A stretch of 64,000 bases of DNA from Streptomyces sp. NBC_00306. Lineage in GTDB: Bacteria > Actinomycetota > Actinomycetes > Streptomycetales > Streptomycetaceae. The position numbers and the translations under genes were made by a program. Shown here in pieces: positions 26,321 to 36,023 of the stretch (position 1 is its first letter; each line of letters opens with the position of its first letter). The DNA lies in NCBI RefSeq assembly GCF_036169555.1, contig NZ_CP108032.1:4154001-4218000 (forward strand), given 5' to 3'. Below the pieces are notes generated by a model. The model saw only the letters and a program-made list of their open reading frames with translations. It was not told where the DNA came from and did no database searches.

Positions 26321-28372
26321 GTGCGCAAACTGCTGCCGTTGTTGAACACCAAGCCGCATGCCGGCGGACGTTCCGCCCTCACCTGCCGTTACCGCTGCGG
26401 CGACGCCTGTTTCCACGAAGTGCCGAACACCAGCGACAACGAGTACGTCGGCGACGTGATAGCCAGTGCCCTGTCGAGGCGATCCATGATGCGCGCCGCC
26501 GCCGTGGTGACGGTCGCCGCTGCCGCCGGTACCGGTGCCGTCATCGGGCTCGACGACCAGGCCTCCGCAGCGCCCGCCGGAACCCCGGGCACCGGTGGCA
26601 GGCCCGACGGTGCGCGCGGTCTGCGCTTCGCCCCCGTCGCCCCCAACAAGGACGACAAGGTCACCGTCCCGGCCGGCCACTCCCAGAACGTCGTCATCCG
26701 GTGGGGAGAGCCGATCCTCCGCGGCGCCCCCGCCTTCAACCCGGACAAGCAGACCGCCGAGGCGCAGGCCGGCCAGTTCGGTTACAACAACGACTTCCTG
26801 AGCCTGCTGCCGCTGGACGAGCGCAACCGCCAGATCCTCGTCGCGAACCACGAGTACACCGACGAGATCCTGATGTTCCGCGGCTACGACCCGGCCAACC
26901 CGACCCGTGAGCAGGTCGAGATCGCCTGGGCCGCGCACGGTCTGTCGGTCGTCGTCGTCGAGGGCGAGCGGACGTCGGGCCGGCTCACCCCCGTCACCCG
27001 CCACCACCTCAACCGCCGCCTCCACACCACCAGCGAGTTCAAGGTCACCGGACCCGCGGCGGGCAGCGCGCTGCTGAAGACGTCGGTGGACCCCTCGGGC
27101 ACCAAGGTGCTGGGCACCCTCAACAACTGCGCCGGCGGCACCACCCCGTGGGGCACCACGCTGCACGGCGAGGAGAACTTCAACCAGTACTTCGCCAACG
27201 GCTCCAGCGACACCGACAAGCGCTACGGCGTCGGCACCGCCGCCACCGAGCGCAAGTGGGAGCGGTTCGACAAGCGCTTCGACCTCAAGCAGGAGCCGAA
27301 CGAGGTCCACCGCTTCGGCTGGGTCGTCGAGCTCGACCCGTACGACCCCGACTTCACGCCCCGCAAGCGCACCGCGCTCGGCCGCTTCAAGCACGAGGCC
27401 GCCCAGCCGCGGCTGACCGCCGACGGCCGTCCGGTGGTCTACATGGGCGACGACGAGCGCTTCGACTACTTCTACAAGTTCGTCTCGTCGAAGCGGATGA
27501 AGAAGGGCAACTCCCGCGCCGCGCGTGAGCACAACCGCACGCTGCTGGACGAGGGAACCCTCTACGTCGCCAAGCTGACCGGGGACTCCCCCGCGTCGCA
27601 GATCGACGGCACCGGCAAGCTCCCGAACGACGGCGAGTTCGACGGCAGCGGCCAGTGGATCCCGCTCGCCACCGGCGACACCTCGCACGTCGAGGGCATG
27701 ACCGCCGACGAGGTCTACGTCTTCACCCGCCTCGCGGGCGACAAGGTCGGCGCCACCAAGATGGACCGCCCGGAGGACGTCGAGCCGTCCCCGCGCACCG
27801 GCCGTGTCTACGTCGCGCTGACGAACAACACCGACCGCGGCAAGGCCGGCAAGGCGGGCGCCGACGAGGCCAACCCGCGCAACGCCAACAAGCACGGCCA
27901 GATCCTGGAGCTCGCCGAGAACTGGGACGACCCGGCGGGCGACGGGTTCGCCTGGCGGCTGTTCCTGGTCGCGGGCGACCCGGAGGACCCGGCCACGTAC
28001 TTCGCGGGCTTCCCGAAGAACAAGGTCAGCCCGATCTCCTGCCCGGACAACGTGGCCTTCGACCCGCACGGCAACCTGTGGATCTCCACCGACGGCAACC
28101 AGCTCGGCTCCCACGACGGCCTGTTCGGCGTCGCGACCCAGGGCGAGCGCCGCGGTGAGCTCAAGCAGTTCCTGACCGTGCCGATCGGCGCCGAGACCTG
28201 CGGTCCGCTCATCCAGGACCGCCGGGTGCTCGTCGCGGTGCAGCACCCGGGCGAGGTCGACGGTGCGTCGGTCGAGAAGCCGGCGAGCGCCTGGCCGGAC
28301 GGACCGGGCACGATCGTCCGCCCGTCGGTCGTGGCCGTGTGGCGCAAGGACGGCGGAGACATCGGCGTCTGA
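26321..28372 (+). CDS. phoX: PhoX-family alkaline phosphatase, Tat-exported
   Basis: A 683-aa extracellular phosphatase of the PhoX/DUF839 family, monomeric metal (Ca/Fe) enzymes that release phosphate from phosphoesters. An unusually long N-terminus (about 50 residues, with C-R-Y-R-C-G-D-A-C near 22-30) precedes the twin-arginine signal S-R-R-S-M at 52-56 and its hydrophobic core. Family motifs visible include RFGWVVELDPYDP, YMGDDERFDYFYKFVS, RPEDVEPSPRTGRVYVALT and the C-terminal WISTDGNQ. The upstream PHO box supports control by phosphate limitation. Confidence 0.88.
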   Translation: MRKLLPLLNTKPHAGGRSALTCRYRCGDACFHEVPNTSDNEYVGDVIASALSRRSMMRAAAVVTVAAAAGTGAVIGLDDQASAAPAGTPGTGGRPDGARGLRFAPVAPNKDDKVTVPAGHSQNVVIRWGEPILRGAPAFNPDKQTAEAQAGQFGYNNDFLSLLPLDERNRQILVANHEYTDEILMFRGYDPANPTREQVEIAWAAHGLSVVVVEGERTSGRLTPVTRHHLNRRLHTTSEFKVTGPAAGSALLKTSVDPSGTKVLGTLNNCAGGTTPWGTTLHGEENFNQYFANGSSDTDKRYGVGTAATERKWERFDKRFDLKQEPNEVHRFGWVVELDPYDPDFTPRKRTALGRFKHEAAQPRLTADGRPVVYMGDDERFDYFYKFVSSKRMKKGNSRAAREHNRTLLDEGTLYVAKLTGDSPASQIDGTGKLPNDGEFDGSGQWIPLATGDTSHVEGMTADEVYVFTRLAGDKVGATKMDRPEDVEPSPRTGRVYVALTNNTDRGKAGKAGADEANPRNANKHGQILELAENWDDPAGDGFAWRLFLVAGDPEDPATYFAGFPKNKVSPISCPDNVAFDPHGNLWISTDGNQLGSHDGLFGVATQGERRGELKQFLTVPIGAETCGPLIQDRRVLVAVQHPGEVDGASVEKPASAWPDGPGTIVRPSVVAVWRKDGGDIGV

Positions 28373-28393
28373 TCCGGGGCCCCGGCAGTGTGA

Positions 28394-29362
28394 TCACGAG
28401 GTGGCGCGCACCTGGGCGTGCCACCTCGTGAACTCCTCGGCCGCGTCTCCGGTGTACTGCCACGGCACCCGCGCGGCCCGCCCGCCCAGCAGTGCGAACA
28501 GGTGCCGTGCCTCCTCGGCCATCCCGGCGTAGCAGGCCGCGTGGGCCAGGTGGTTGAGCTCGCCGACCTCCTCGGGGGCGGCGGGCCCCGGCGGCCGGGC
28601 GAGTATCCAGCGTTCCCAGGTGCGCCGCACCTCGGCCACCGCGAGCTCGTGGTGCCAGTGGCGGCCGAAGTCCTTCACGGGTACGCGGCCCGTGGCGTCC
28701 TCGGCGAGATGGCGGTACTCCTCGACCCGGGCGATCTGCACCAGGACCGGCAGCGGTGATCCGGGCGGCGCCGCGCCCGCCACGTCCCTGGCGAAGTCGT
28801 ACATGGCGCCGTGCGTCCCGTGCCAGCGCGCCGACCAGTAGCGCAGCAGCTGGGTGTGGCCCTCGATGTTGTCCGGGTCGCGGCGGCGCAACTCGTCGAA
28901 CCAGCGCCGCAGTTCACGCCGCGAGACCCCGGTGCCGTACAGCCGCGCGGTCGTCAGCAGCGACACCCACGGCATGGGGTCCGAGGGATGCGCGTCGGCC
29001 GCGGCCAGACAGGCCAGCACCGCCGCGTCGAGCCGTGCCCGGTCGAGCCCGGTACGCCGGCCCGCCTCGATCGCGCGGTGGAAGACGCGGACGACCTCGG
29101 TCGCCGCCCGCAGCACCGCCGCGTCCGCGCTGTGCGGCTCGGCGGCACTCCACGCCTCGGCGGCGGCCCGGCCGGCCGCCGCGTGGGACAGCAGCCGCAC
29201 CCGGTGCGTCCGCAGGGCCCAGCGGTCACCCGTGTCCCGCAGCAGGTCCCGTACCCCCTGCCAGCGTCCGATGACGATGTCGTGCAGGGCACCGGCCAGC
29301 GCCCGGTCTCCGAAGGCGGGGTCGAAGTCCGGTACGAAACGACGGCGTGGAGGCTGCGGCAC
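28394..29362 (-). CDS. Conserved hypothetical protein, helical (TPR-like)
   Basis: A 322-aa, mostly helical protein without signal peptide or transmembrane segment. It has repeated W/R/A-rich helices (LHDIVIGRWQGVRDLLRDTG, PWVSLLTTARLYG, GHTQLLRYWSARW), compatible with a tetratricopeptide-like solenoid. The start GTG 29362 lies 5 bp after the permease stop, and GGAG/GAGGG lies in the permease tail, so the two genes are co-transcribed. An 11-bp inverted repeat (28395-28405 with 28420-28430) overlaps its last codons. Function unknown. Confidence 0.65.
   Translation of the reverse strand: MPQPPRRRFVPDFDPAFGDRALAGALHDIVIGRWQGVRDLLRDTGDRWALRTHRVRLLSHAAAGRAAAEAWSAAEPHSADAAVLRAATEVVRVFHRAIEAGRRTGLDRARLDAAVLACLAAADAHPSDPMPWVSLLTTARLYGTGVSRRELRRWFDELRRRDPDNIEGHTQLLRYWSARWHGTHGAMYDFARDVAGAAPPGSPLPVLVQIARVEEYRHLAEDATGRVPVKDFGRHWHHELAVAEVRRTWERWILARPPGPAAPEEVGELNHLAHAACYAGMAEEARHLFALLGGRAARVPWQYTGDAAEEFTRWHAQVRATS
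28395..28430. terminator. Possible hairpin at the end of the hypothetical gene
   Basis: CACGAGGTGGC and GCCACCTCGTG form an 11-bp stem with a 14-nt loop. It begins at the stop codon and lies between the convergent phoX and hypothetical genes. Confidence 0.4.
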
Positions 29363-29367
29363 GTCCC

Positions 29368-30840
29368 TCAGAACTCCGTGGCCAGCGACCTGCTGGCGTA
29401 GTCGGTGTCGCGGGAGGAGTCCGTGCGGCCGTGGTCCGCCGCCAGGGCGAGCTTCGCGTCGAGGCGGGCGGGGCGGTAGTACGAACTCCCCCGGCGCCAG
29501 TAGTGGATCATCGGCACCAACCCGGCCGCGAGACCGCCGACACCGATCGCGACCGACGCCGCGCTGAGCTCGCCCAGCGCCTCGACCAGCACCCACAGCA
29601 TGAACAGCGCCCCGAGCAGCGGCCAGACGCCGCCGAGCACGAAGTCCCGTACGGACGTGAGCAGGGTGCCCCGGTAGGCGACGACCGCGGCGATCCCGGC
29701 GAGCCCGTAGTAGAAGGCGATCTGCACACCGATCGCGGCGACGGCCGCCTGGAGGACGTCGCCGACCGAGCCGAGCGCCGTCGACGCGGCGAACATCACG
29801 AGCGCCACCGTCCCGACGACGGCGACCGCGACCCACGGGGTGTTCCACTTCCGGTGGACCGTGCCGAGCGCGGCGGGCATGGTGCGGTCGCGTCCCATCG
29901 CGAACAGCGAGCGCGTCACCTGGATCAGCGTGGTCTCCAGGGTGGCGACGGTCGACAACAGCACGGCCACGACGAGCAGTTTGCCGCCGACGCCGGGCCA
30001 GATCGCGTCACCGAGCACCGCCAGTACGCCCGCTCCGCCGGCCCGGATGTCCTCGGCGGTGAGGATGACGTTCACCGCGATGGTGAACGCCTCGAAGAGG
30101 AGGAAGACCACGCCGACGCCGATGAGCGCGGCGAGCCCGGCGGTGCGGCGGCTGTCGCGCGTCTCCTCGCTGAGATTGCTGGTGACGTCCCAGCCCCAGT
30201 AGTAGAACGCGGCGATCAGTGCCCCGGAGGCGAAGCCGGCCGGACCGTCGAAGTGCGAGAAGCCCAGCCACGACCAGTCGAACGCGGCCGCGGCTCCGCT
30301 GTGCAGCAGCGCGGCGGCGATGAAGAACACCAGGATCGCCAGCTCCACACCGGACAGCACCAGTTGGGCCCGCACGGTGAGCCGGGCCCCGCCGAGGACG
30401 ACCAGCAGCATCGCCAGGAACCAGGCCGCGCCGACGGCGGTGGCGAGGAGTCTGTTCTCCGCGAGCGCGGGATCGACGAGCGACAGCGTCATCGCACCGG
30501 CCGGCAGGGAGCCCGCGACCATGAAGATCGTCGTGGAGACCACAAGTGCCCAGCCGGACAGAAAGCCCAGGAACGGATGGAGCGTACGGCCCACCCACGA
30601 GTAGCTGGCGCCCGCGTTGACATCGATCCGGCCGAGCCTGCCGAACGCGAGCACGATGCCGAGCATCGGGACCGCGCAGTACAGCAGGGACGCGGGGCCG
30701 GCCAGGCCGACGGTCGCGACGAGGACGGAGGTGGTGGCGGCGATCGAGTACGCCGGTGCGCTGCCGGCCACGGCCATCACGACGGTGTCGAGAGTCCCGA
30801 GAGCGTTGGGCCGAAGCCCTCTGCCGGAGTGGTTGCGCAT
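29368..30840 (-). CDS. APC-family amino acid permease
   Basis: A 490-aa membrane transporter with about 12 helices. The first helix has the APC pattern (LDTVVMAVAGSAPAYSIAATT), and GYWGWDVTSNLSEE-like sequence (YYWGWDVTSNLSEETRDSRRT) marks the TM6 region and loop. The C-terminal 40 residues are charged and cytosolic. The substrate is probably an amino acid or amine; specificity cannot be inferred. It forms an operon with the downstream 322-aa hypothetical gene. Confidence 0.87.
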   Translation of the reverse strand: MRNHSGRGLRPNALGTLDTVVMAVAGSAPAYSIAATTSVLVATVGLAGPASLLYCAVPMLGIVLAFGRLGRIDVNAGASYSWVGRTLHPFLGFLSGWALVVSTTIFMVAGSLPAGAMTLSLVDPALAENRLLATAVGAAWFLAMLLVVLGGARLTVRAQLVLSGVELAILVFFIAAALLHSGAAAAFDWSWLGFSHFDGPAGFASGALIAAFYYWGWDVTSNLSEETRDSRRTAGLAALIGVGVVFLLFEAFTIAVNVILTAEDIRAGGAGVLAVLGDAIWPGVGGKLLVVAVLLSTVATLETTLIQVTRSLFAMGRDRTMPAALGTVHRKWNTPWVAVAVVGTVALVMFAASTALGSVGDVLQAAVAAIGVQIAFYYGLAGIAAVVAYRGTLLTSVRDFVLGGVWPLLGALFMLWVLVEALGELSAASVAIGVGGLAAGLVPMIHYWRRGSSYYRPARLDAKLALAADHGRTDSSRDTDYASRSLATEF

Positions 30841-30868
30841 GCGATTCTCCGAAGGCCCTTGTGCCGTA

Positions 30869-30880
30869 CGACATGTGTCG
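30869..30880. promoter_or_regulatory. Palindrome upstream of the permease
   Basis: CGACATGTGTCG is a perfect 12-bp palindrome about 30 nt upstream of the permease start. It may be an operator. The rest of the 285-bp gap to the S4 gene shows no gene. Confidence 0.3.
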
Positions 30881-31125
30881 ACAGGTCAGAAACGTTCCCG
30901 CTCCGGAGTGAAGACCTCCGCGAAAGAAGGACGAGCGCATAGTAGTCGGACGGACGCACTGCGGTGACGGGGGTGGGGCCATCCCCCTCACGAGGCGTGG
31001 TCACGTCATGGGGCGCCGCCCTGCCTCTGGGAGGGCGCACCGGTGGACTCCGCGCCCGCGGAGAAGGCGGCAGGCGTTGAAGGTCCTGCCGGTGCGCGCG
31101 GCGCGGGAGTCGTAGAGTCGAAGGC

Positions 31126-31509
31126 ATGGATGCTGAGGGGACCGTGCGGGTCGACGTCTGGATCTGGTCCGTACGGCTGACGAAGACCCGCTCCCAGGCG
31201 GCCGCGGCCTGCAAGGCGGGACACGTCCGCGTCAACGGCGAGCGGGTCAAGCCCGCGCACGGCCTGCGCGTGGGCGACCAGCTGCGGCTGTTCCACGCGG
31301 GCCGGGAGCGGGTGGTCGTCGTCTCCACGATCCTGCGCAAGCGGGTCGGCGCACCGGTGGCGGTCCAGGCGTACGTGGACAACAGCCCGCCGCCCCCGCC
31401 GCGGGAGTTCACGGCGCCGGTGGCCATCCGCGACCGCGGGGCCGGCCGCCCGACGAAGAGGGACCGCCGGGAACTGGAACGGCTTCAGGGCGGTCTGCCG
31501 AAGCCGTAG
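31126..31509 (+). CDS. RNA-binding S4 domain protein (Hsp15-like)
   Basis: A 127-aa basic protein with an N-terminal S4 domain (VDVWIWSVRLTKTRSQAAAACKAGHVRVNGERVKPAHGLRVGD). The Hsp15/YrfH plan fits: S4 domain plus a short basic tail. Hsp15 binds 50S subunits carrying stalled nascent chains, which suggests a role in ribosome rescue. The C-terminal region (residues 85-127) is Pro/Arg-rich and probably disordered. Confidence 0.85.
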   Translation: MDAEGTVRVDVWIWSVRLTKTRSQAAAACKAGHVRVNGERVKPAHGLRVGDQLRLFHAGRERVVVVSTILRKRVGAPVAVQAYVDNSPPPPPREFTAPVAIRDRGAGRPTKRDRRELERLQGGLPKP

Positions 31510-31602
31510 CGCTCCGGGATCGTCCGGCCCGGCGTACGGGGACACGTGCGGGGCGGGGTCCGGGTACGGACAGTGCTTCCGTATGCCGTCCCGCGTGGCG
31601 CC

Positions 31603-33546
31603 TTACGTCCCCCGCGCCGGGGACGCGATCGCCCTTGCCGCCATGACCTCCTGGCGCAGCGGCGCCAGGACACCGTCCTCGCCGCCCTTGAGCTCCGTGC
31701 GTACCTCCACCAGCACCACGCTGCTGCGGATGCCCTCCGCCAGGCCCCGCAGCTCCCGCTCGACGTCCGTCACCTCGGCGGGCGGCGGCGGGCTCGCGCC
31801 GTGGTCGACGCGGACCCGGGCCGCCGTCGTCGCGTCCACGATGCGTTCGACGGCCACCACCAGCGGCCACCAGGCGGCAGCCCGCGTCCCCGCGGGCGGC
31901 GGTTCGGTCAGCGCCCGCTGGAACTCCGACCGCACGGTCGACAGGTCGCGGTAGATCCGACGGCGCTGCCGCAGCCGCTCCGCCCGGTCACCGGCCGCGT
32001 CGAACGCCCCCGCCACGTACCGCGCCGTCTCGTCCACCGCGTCCGCCAGCCGGTCGCCGACGCGGGTGTGCCAGCTCTCGGGCCACAGCAGATAGCCGGC
32101 CACCAGCGCGATGGCGCAGCCGATGAGGCTGTCCACGAGCCGGGGCACCACCAGGCCGAAGCCCTGGTGATTGAGGATGTCCGAGAACAGCAGGATGACC
32201 GGGGTGATGGCCGCGGTCTGGAAGGCGTATCCCTTCGCCGAGAACGCGGGGATCAGCGCCGCGAGCACCACGATCACCGGCACGTCCCACCATCCGCGCG
32301 GCACCTCGGAGAGCACGGCCGCGGCCACCACCAGCCCCGCCGCCGTACCGAGCGCCCGCATGACCGCCCGCGAGAAGACCGACCCGAAGTCCGGCTTCAT
32401 CACGAAGGTGATGGTGAGCGCGACCCAGTACGAACGGGTCACGGGCACCAGTACCACCAGCGACTGTGCGAGGCCGATGCAGAGGGCGAGCCGCAGCCCG
32501 TAGCGCCAGGACGGTTCGGACAGCAGCACACTGCGGGCCGCGCGCCGGAATCGGATGCGCAGCGCCGCCGGCCGCCCGAGCCGGTCGTCGACGTTGTACG
32601 GGTCGGGGTCGGACTCGTGCACGACGGTCACGGCGTGCCGCAGGGCCGCCTCGACGGCCCGGTCCGCGGGGCCCTGCGGCTCCGGCAGGATCAGCTCGGG
32701 CGGGTCGTTGCGCCTCTCGGCGACCGCGTCCCCCAGGTCCCGCACCGCTTCCGCGATCTCCGGCTGCCGTGAGGCCCGGCCGTGCAGATGGGCCGCGGCG
32801 GCCGCTTCCACCAGCGGGACGAGCACATTGAGCTGGGCGAGCAGCCGCACCATCGCGCTGCTCCGTCCGTGGGCACGGGCCCGGCGGGCGAGGAGCAGGT
32901 CGTAGGAGGTGTTCAGGGAGTCGGTCACGGCCTGGCGCCGCTCCGCGTACTCCGCCGTGCCCGCCGCCGCCAGCAGATCGGCGACGCTGCGATAGGTGTC
33001 GGCGACGGCGGCCCGCTCCGGCAGCCGTCTGCGCAACGGCCAGCCCAGCAGCGTCAGGAGGAGCACGAACAGCCCGCCGACCGTCAGCAGCAGCGGCGCC
33101 ACCCACCACGGCCTGGGCATCGGCAGGCCGGAGCCCACCACCGCGTTGAGCAGGAGCAGCAGCCCGGAGACGGAGGCGACGGCGCCGATCGACGAGATCA
33201 TTCCGGAGACCAGCGCGACCAGGGTCAGCACGGCCACCGCGAGCCAGCCCTGCCCGTAGACCAGGGTGCCGAGCGTGACCCCCACCGCGCCGAACAGCTG
33301 CGGGACGGCGATGTTGAAGATCCGCATGCGGTACGCGGACGCGGTGTCGCCGATGACACCGGACAGTGCGCCCATCGACGCCAGAGCGCCGTATGTGGGC
33401 TTGCCCATGGCGAGTCCGACGGCGAGGGGCGTGGCCAGTGCGACCCCGGCCCGCGCCACGGCCGCCCAGGGCACCGGGGCGGACTGCGGCCGCAGCCCGT
33501 TGAGCAGCCACTCGGGTGGGGACAGCCGTCCCGCTCGGGTCTCCAT
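31603..33546 (-). CDS. FUSC family membrane protein (aromatic acid exporter-like)
   Basis: A 647-aa protein with two membrane halves of the FUSC type. About six helices fall in residues 25-165 (ATPLAVGLAMGKPTYGALASMG) and a second bundle in about 350-480 (GLRLALCIGLAQSLVVLVPVTRSYWVALT). Long cytoplasmic helical segments follow each half. FUSC proteins relate to AaeB/YccS exporters of aromatic acids. ATG 33546 is chosen because it begins METRAGRLSP; ATG 33564 and TTG 33597 are alternatives without better ribosome sites. Confidence 0.8.
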   Translation of the reverse strand: METRAGRLSPPEWLLNGLRPQSAPVPWAAVARAGVALATPLAVGLAMGKPTYGALASMGALSGVIGDTASAYRMRIFNIAVPQLFGAVGVTLGTLVYGQGWLAVAVLTLVALVSGMISSIGAVASVSGLLLLLNAVVGSGLPMPRPWWVAPLLLTVGGLFVLLLTLLGWPLRRRLPERAAVADTYRSVADLLAAAGTAEYAERRQAVTDSLNTSYDLLLARRARAHGRSSAMVRLLAQLNVLVPLVEAAAAAHLHGRASRQPEIAEAVRDLGDAVAERRNDPPELILPEPQGPADRAVEAALRHAVTVVHESDPDPYNVDDRLGRPAALRIRFRRAARSVLLSEPSWRYGLRLALCIGLAQSLVVLVPVTRSYWVALTITFVMKPDFGSVFSRAVMRALGTAAGLVVAAAVLSEVPRGWWDVPVIVVLAALIPAFSAKGYAFQTAAITPVILLFSDILNHQGFGLVVPRLVDSLIGCAIALVAGYLLWPESWHTRVGDRLADAVDETARYVAGAFDAAGDRAERLRQRRRIYRDLSTVRSEFQRALTEPPPAGTRAAAWWPLVVAVERIVDATTAARVRVDHGASPPPPAEVTDVERELRGLAEGIRSSVVLVEVRTELKGGEDGVLAPLRQEVMAARAIASPARGT

Positions 33547-33660
33547 GGTCAACACATGCCTCATGAAGGCGCACGGGAGCAAGTCCCTCCGCTTCAACGG
33601 GGCCCTTGCCCGGCTCCGGAGGGGCCTTGTCCGGCCTGGGAGAACCGGGTCCCCGGAGCC

Positions 33661-34605
33661 TCAGAGGGTGAAGACCGTCCTGCCCCGCGCCCCGCCCGTG
33701 CCGGAGCGCACCAGGGCGTCCGGGGCCTGTTCCAGGGGGAGTTCGGCGCCCAGCGGGACCTGGAGCTCGCCGTCGGCGGCGGCCGCGGCCAGGGTGTCCA
33801 GCAGATTCGTGGACGGGCGCTGGAGGAAGTCGACGCCCTCGACGCCGGCCGGGAGGCGCGCGCCGGCCGCGACACCGCGCGTCGTGACGGCCGTGCCGCC
33901 CGCGCGGACGAGGGCCGCGTTCGCCGCGAAGGCGGCCGGGCTGTCCGAGACGAGGTCGATCACCGCGTCGACGCCGTCGGGAAAGAGGTCGCGCACGGCC
34001 GCGGCGAGGTCCCGGGCCGTGGTGTCGAGCGTGGTGTCCGCCCCCAGTGCGGCCATCCGACGCTCCCCGTACCCACGCACGGCCGCGAGGACGCGCACGT
34101 CACGCGCGGCGGCCAGCTGGGTGAGGATGCTGCCGACCCCGCCCGCCGCGCCCACGACCAGTACCGACCGGCCGGCCGTCACACCGCTGGCGGCCAGCGT
34201 CTCCGCCGCGGTCATGCCCGCCGTCGGCAGCAGCGCCGCCGTACGGAACGACAGCCCGTCCGGGACGAACGCGATCGGCCCGTCCTGCGGCATGGTGACG
34301 TACTCGGCGAACGTGCCGGTGCCGACCGGTGGCCGGGCCGCCTGGCCGAAGACCGCGTCACCCACCACGAAACGGCTGTCGCCCGGACCGACGACATCGA
34401 TGCGGCCCGCGAAGTCCCAGCCCAGGACCAGCGGGAAGACGTGTTCGGCCCGGCCGTCGAACGCGCCGTCGGCGATCTGCCGGTCGACGGGATTGAGCGC
34501 CGCGTACTCGATCTTCACCAGCACCTCGCCCTCGGCGGGGTCCGGCTTGGGGACCTGGATCAGTTCGGGCTGGGCCTTGAAGGCCTTGACCGCGACAGCG
34601 CGCAT
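33661..34605 (-). CDS. NADP-dependent quinone oxidoreductase-like MDR protein
   Basis: A 314-aa zinc-independent medium-chain dehydrogenase/reductase. The N-terminal GroES-like domain is at residues 1-125 (RAVAVKAF, ALNPVDRQIADG, GWDFAGRIDVVG). The Rossmann domain has VLVVGAAGGVGSILTQLA. It reduces quinones or other activated double bonds with NADPH. ATG 34605 has GGGAGG at 8 nt; the GTG three codons upstream sits on top of that site and is rejected. Confidence 0.88.
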   Translation of the reverse strand: MRAVAVKAFKAQPELIQVPKPDPAEGEVLVKIEYAALNPVDRQIADGAFDGRAEHVFPLVLGWDFAGRIDVVGPGDSRFVVGDAVFGQAARPPVGTGTFAEYVTMPQDGPIAFVPDGLSFRTAALLPTAGMTAAETLAASGVTAGRSVLVVGAAGGVGSILTQLAAARDVRVLAAVRGYGERRMAALGADTTLDTTARDLAAAVRDLFPDGVDAVIDLVSDSPAAFAANAALVRAGGTAVTTRGVAAGARLPAGVEGVDFLQRPSTNLLDTLAAAAADGELQVPLGAELPLEQAPDALVRSGTGGARGRTVFTL

Positions 34606-34701
34606 CCGGAACACCTCCCGACGGACGGCCCCCTGGGGGCACCCCCGGACGGAGTCCGGGGGAGATCACCACGACGCCTTCACTCTCACCCGGCGCGGCG
34701 G

Positions 34702-35721
34702 TCAGCGCACGTCGTGCAGTTCCAGGCGGACCAGCAGCGAACGGTGGTCGGTGTCGTCCAGGTCCAGGAAGCGGGCCGCACGGACCGAGAAGTCCTCGCT
34801 GACCAGCACATGGTCGATCTGTGCGCCGAGCGGGGCGCGGACGGCCGCGGGCCACGACGGAGCCCGTGAGGCGCCGCCGAGGGTGGCACCGTCCCGCAGA
34901 CCGCCCGCGTCGAGGATGCGGCGGAACGCGGAGTGGTCCTGTGTCGCGTTGAAGTCCCCGGCCACGATCGCCGACGAGCCCTTCACGCCGTCGGCGTACG
35001 TACGCAGCCGGCCGAGCTCCCTGCGCCAGTCGTCCACCCCGCCGGGCACGGGCGGCAGCGGATGCGCGAGCTGCAGGTGGATCCGCCGCTCACCGGCGAG
35101 GGCCACCGACCCGGGCATGGCGAGGGTGCTCTCGATCCCCGGGGCGGCCTTCAGCGGAAGCCGGCTCAGGATCGCGGACCCGGAGGCCCACTCGCCCTCG
35201 ACGACGTTGCGGTACGGGTAGTCGGCGGTGGAGACCTCCGCGGCGAGCGCGTCCGAGCAGCGGGCGGAGCACTCCTGGACGAAGACCAGGTCGGGCTGCT
35301 CGCGGCGGATGGTGGCCAGCAGGCCCGGGGTCGCGTTGCCGAACTCGACGTTCGACGAGAGCACGGTGAGCCGGGCGACGACCGGCCCCTTCGGATGCTC
35401 GGTGAGCCCGGTGTCGTACGGCCGGACGAACCATCCGGTGACCGCGAGCACGGCGACCGCCCAGACCATGCCGGTCCGCAGCCGGGCGAGGGCCGCGAGC
35501 AGCAGGGCGGCGCCCGCGGGGATCAGCAGCCACGGCAGGAAGGCGAGCAGCTGGGTCACCGGGGTGACGGCGTCGGTGTCCGTGAGCCGGCAGGCCGCGG
35601 CGGCGGTGGGCAGGAGCAGCAGGAGCGTCACGAGCCAGGAGGCGGCACGGCGGCGGCGCGCGGGGTACGGCGCGGGGCCCGGCGTGGCGGCCGGGGCTGC
35701 CGTGGATGTGGCGCTGTTCAA
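34702..35721 (-). CDS. Membrane-anchored endonuclease/exonuclease/phosphatase (EEP) family protein
   Basis: A 339-aa protein. Three N-terminal hydrophobic helices (about residues 28-110) are followed by a C-terminal EEP domain facing outside: VLSSNVEFGN, Glu in VFVQEC, GDFNATQDHSAFR, IDHVLVS and DHRSLLV. These carry the metal and catalytic residues of the DNase I/phosphodiesterase fold. The start is TTG 35721, with GGAGGA 5 nt before it. It probably cleaves a phosphodiester in the envelope space. The 35722-36023 gap (302 bp) shows T/G-rich GTGTGGCTG direct repeats but no gene. Confidence 0.83.
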   Translation of the reverse strand: MNSATSTAAPAATPGPAPYPARRRRAASWLVTLLLLLPTAAAACRLTDTDAVTPVTQLLAFLPWLLIPAGAALLLAALARLRTGMVWAVAVLAVTGWFVRPYDTGLTEHPKGPVVARLTVLSSNVEFGNATPGLLATIRREQPDLVFVQECSARCSDALAAEVSTADYPYRNVVEGEWASGSAILSRLPLKAAPGIESTLAMPGSVALAGERRIHLQLAHPLPPVPGGVDDWRRELGRLRTYADGVKGSSAIVAGDFNATQDHSAFRRILDAGGLRDGATLGGASRAPSWPAAVRAPLGAQIDHVLVSEDFSVRAARFLDLDDTDHRSLLVRLELHDVR

Positions 35722-36023
35722 GACGTCCTCCGGGCGCGGGGTGTGCGGATGTGTGCCGGTGCGCTCCGAACGTGTGGCTGTGTGTGGCTGCGTGTGCCGA
35801 CGGGTGCCGACGTACGGGTCGCTCCCCTGTGAGGACGCCAGTCTGGGTGAGTTTGTTGCGGGTGTCGCGGCGGCGGGGTTCGGGGCGGGGGCGGCGGTCG
35901 GGTGATTGATGCCGCATGCGGCGACGTGCCGCTCGCGGTGGGCGGCCCTGTCGAACTGTGGCGGGTCGCCGCCGCGAGAGCCGAGGCTGCTGCCGGTTGT
36001 GGACCCGTCTGACGGGCATGCGG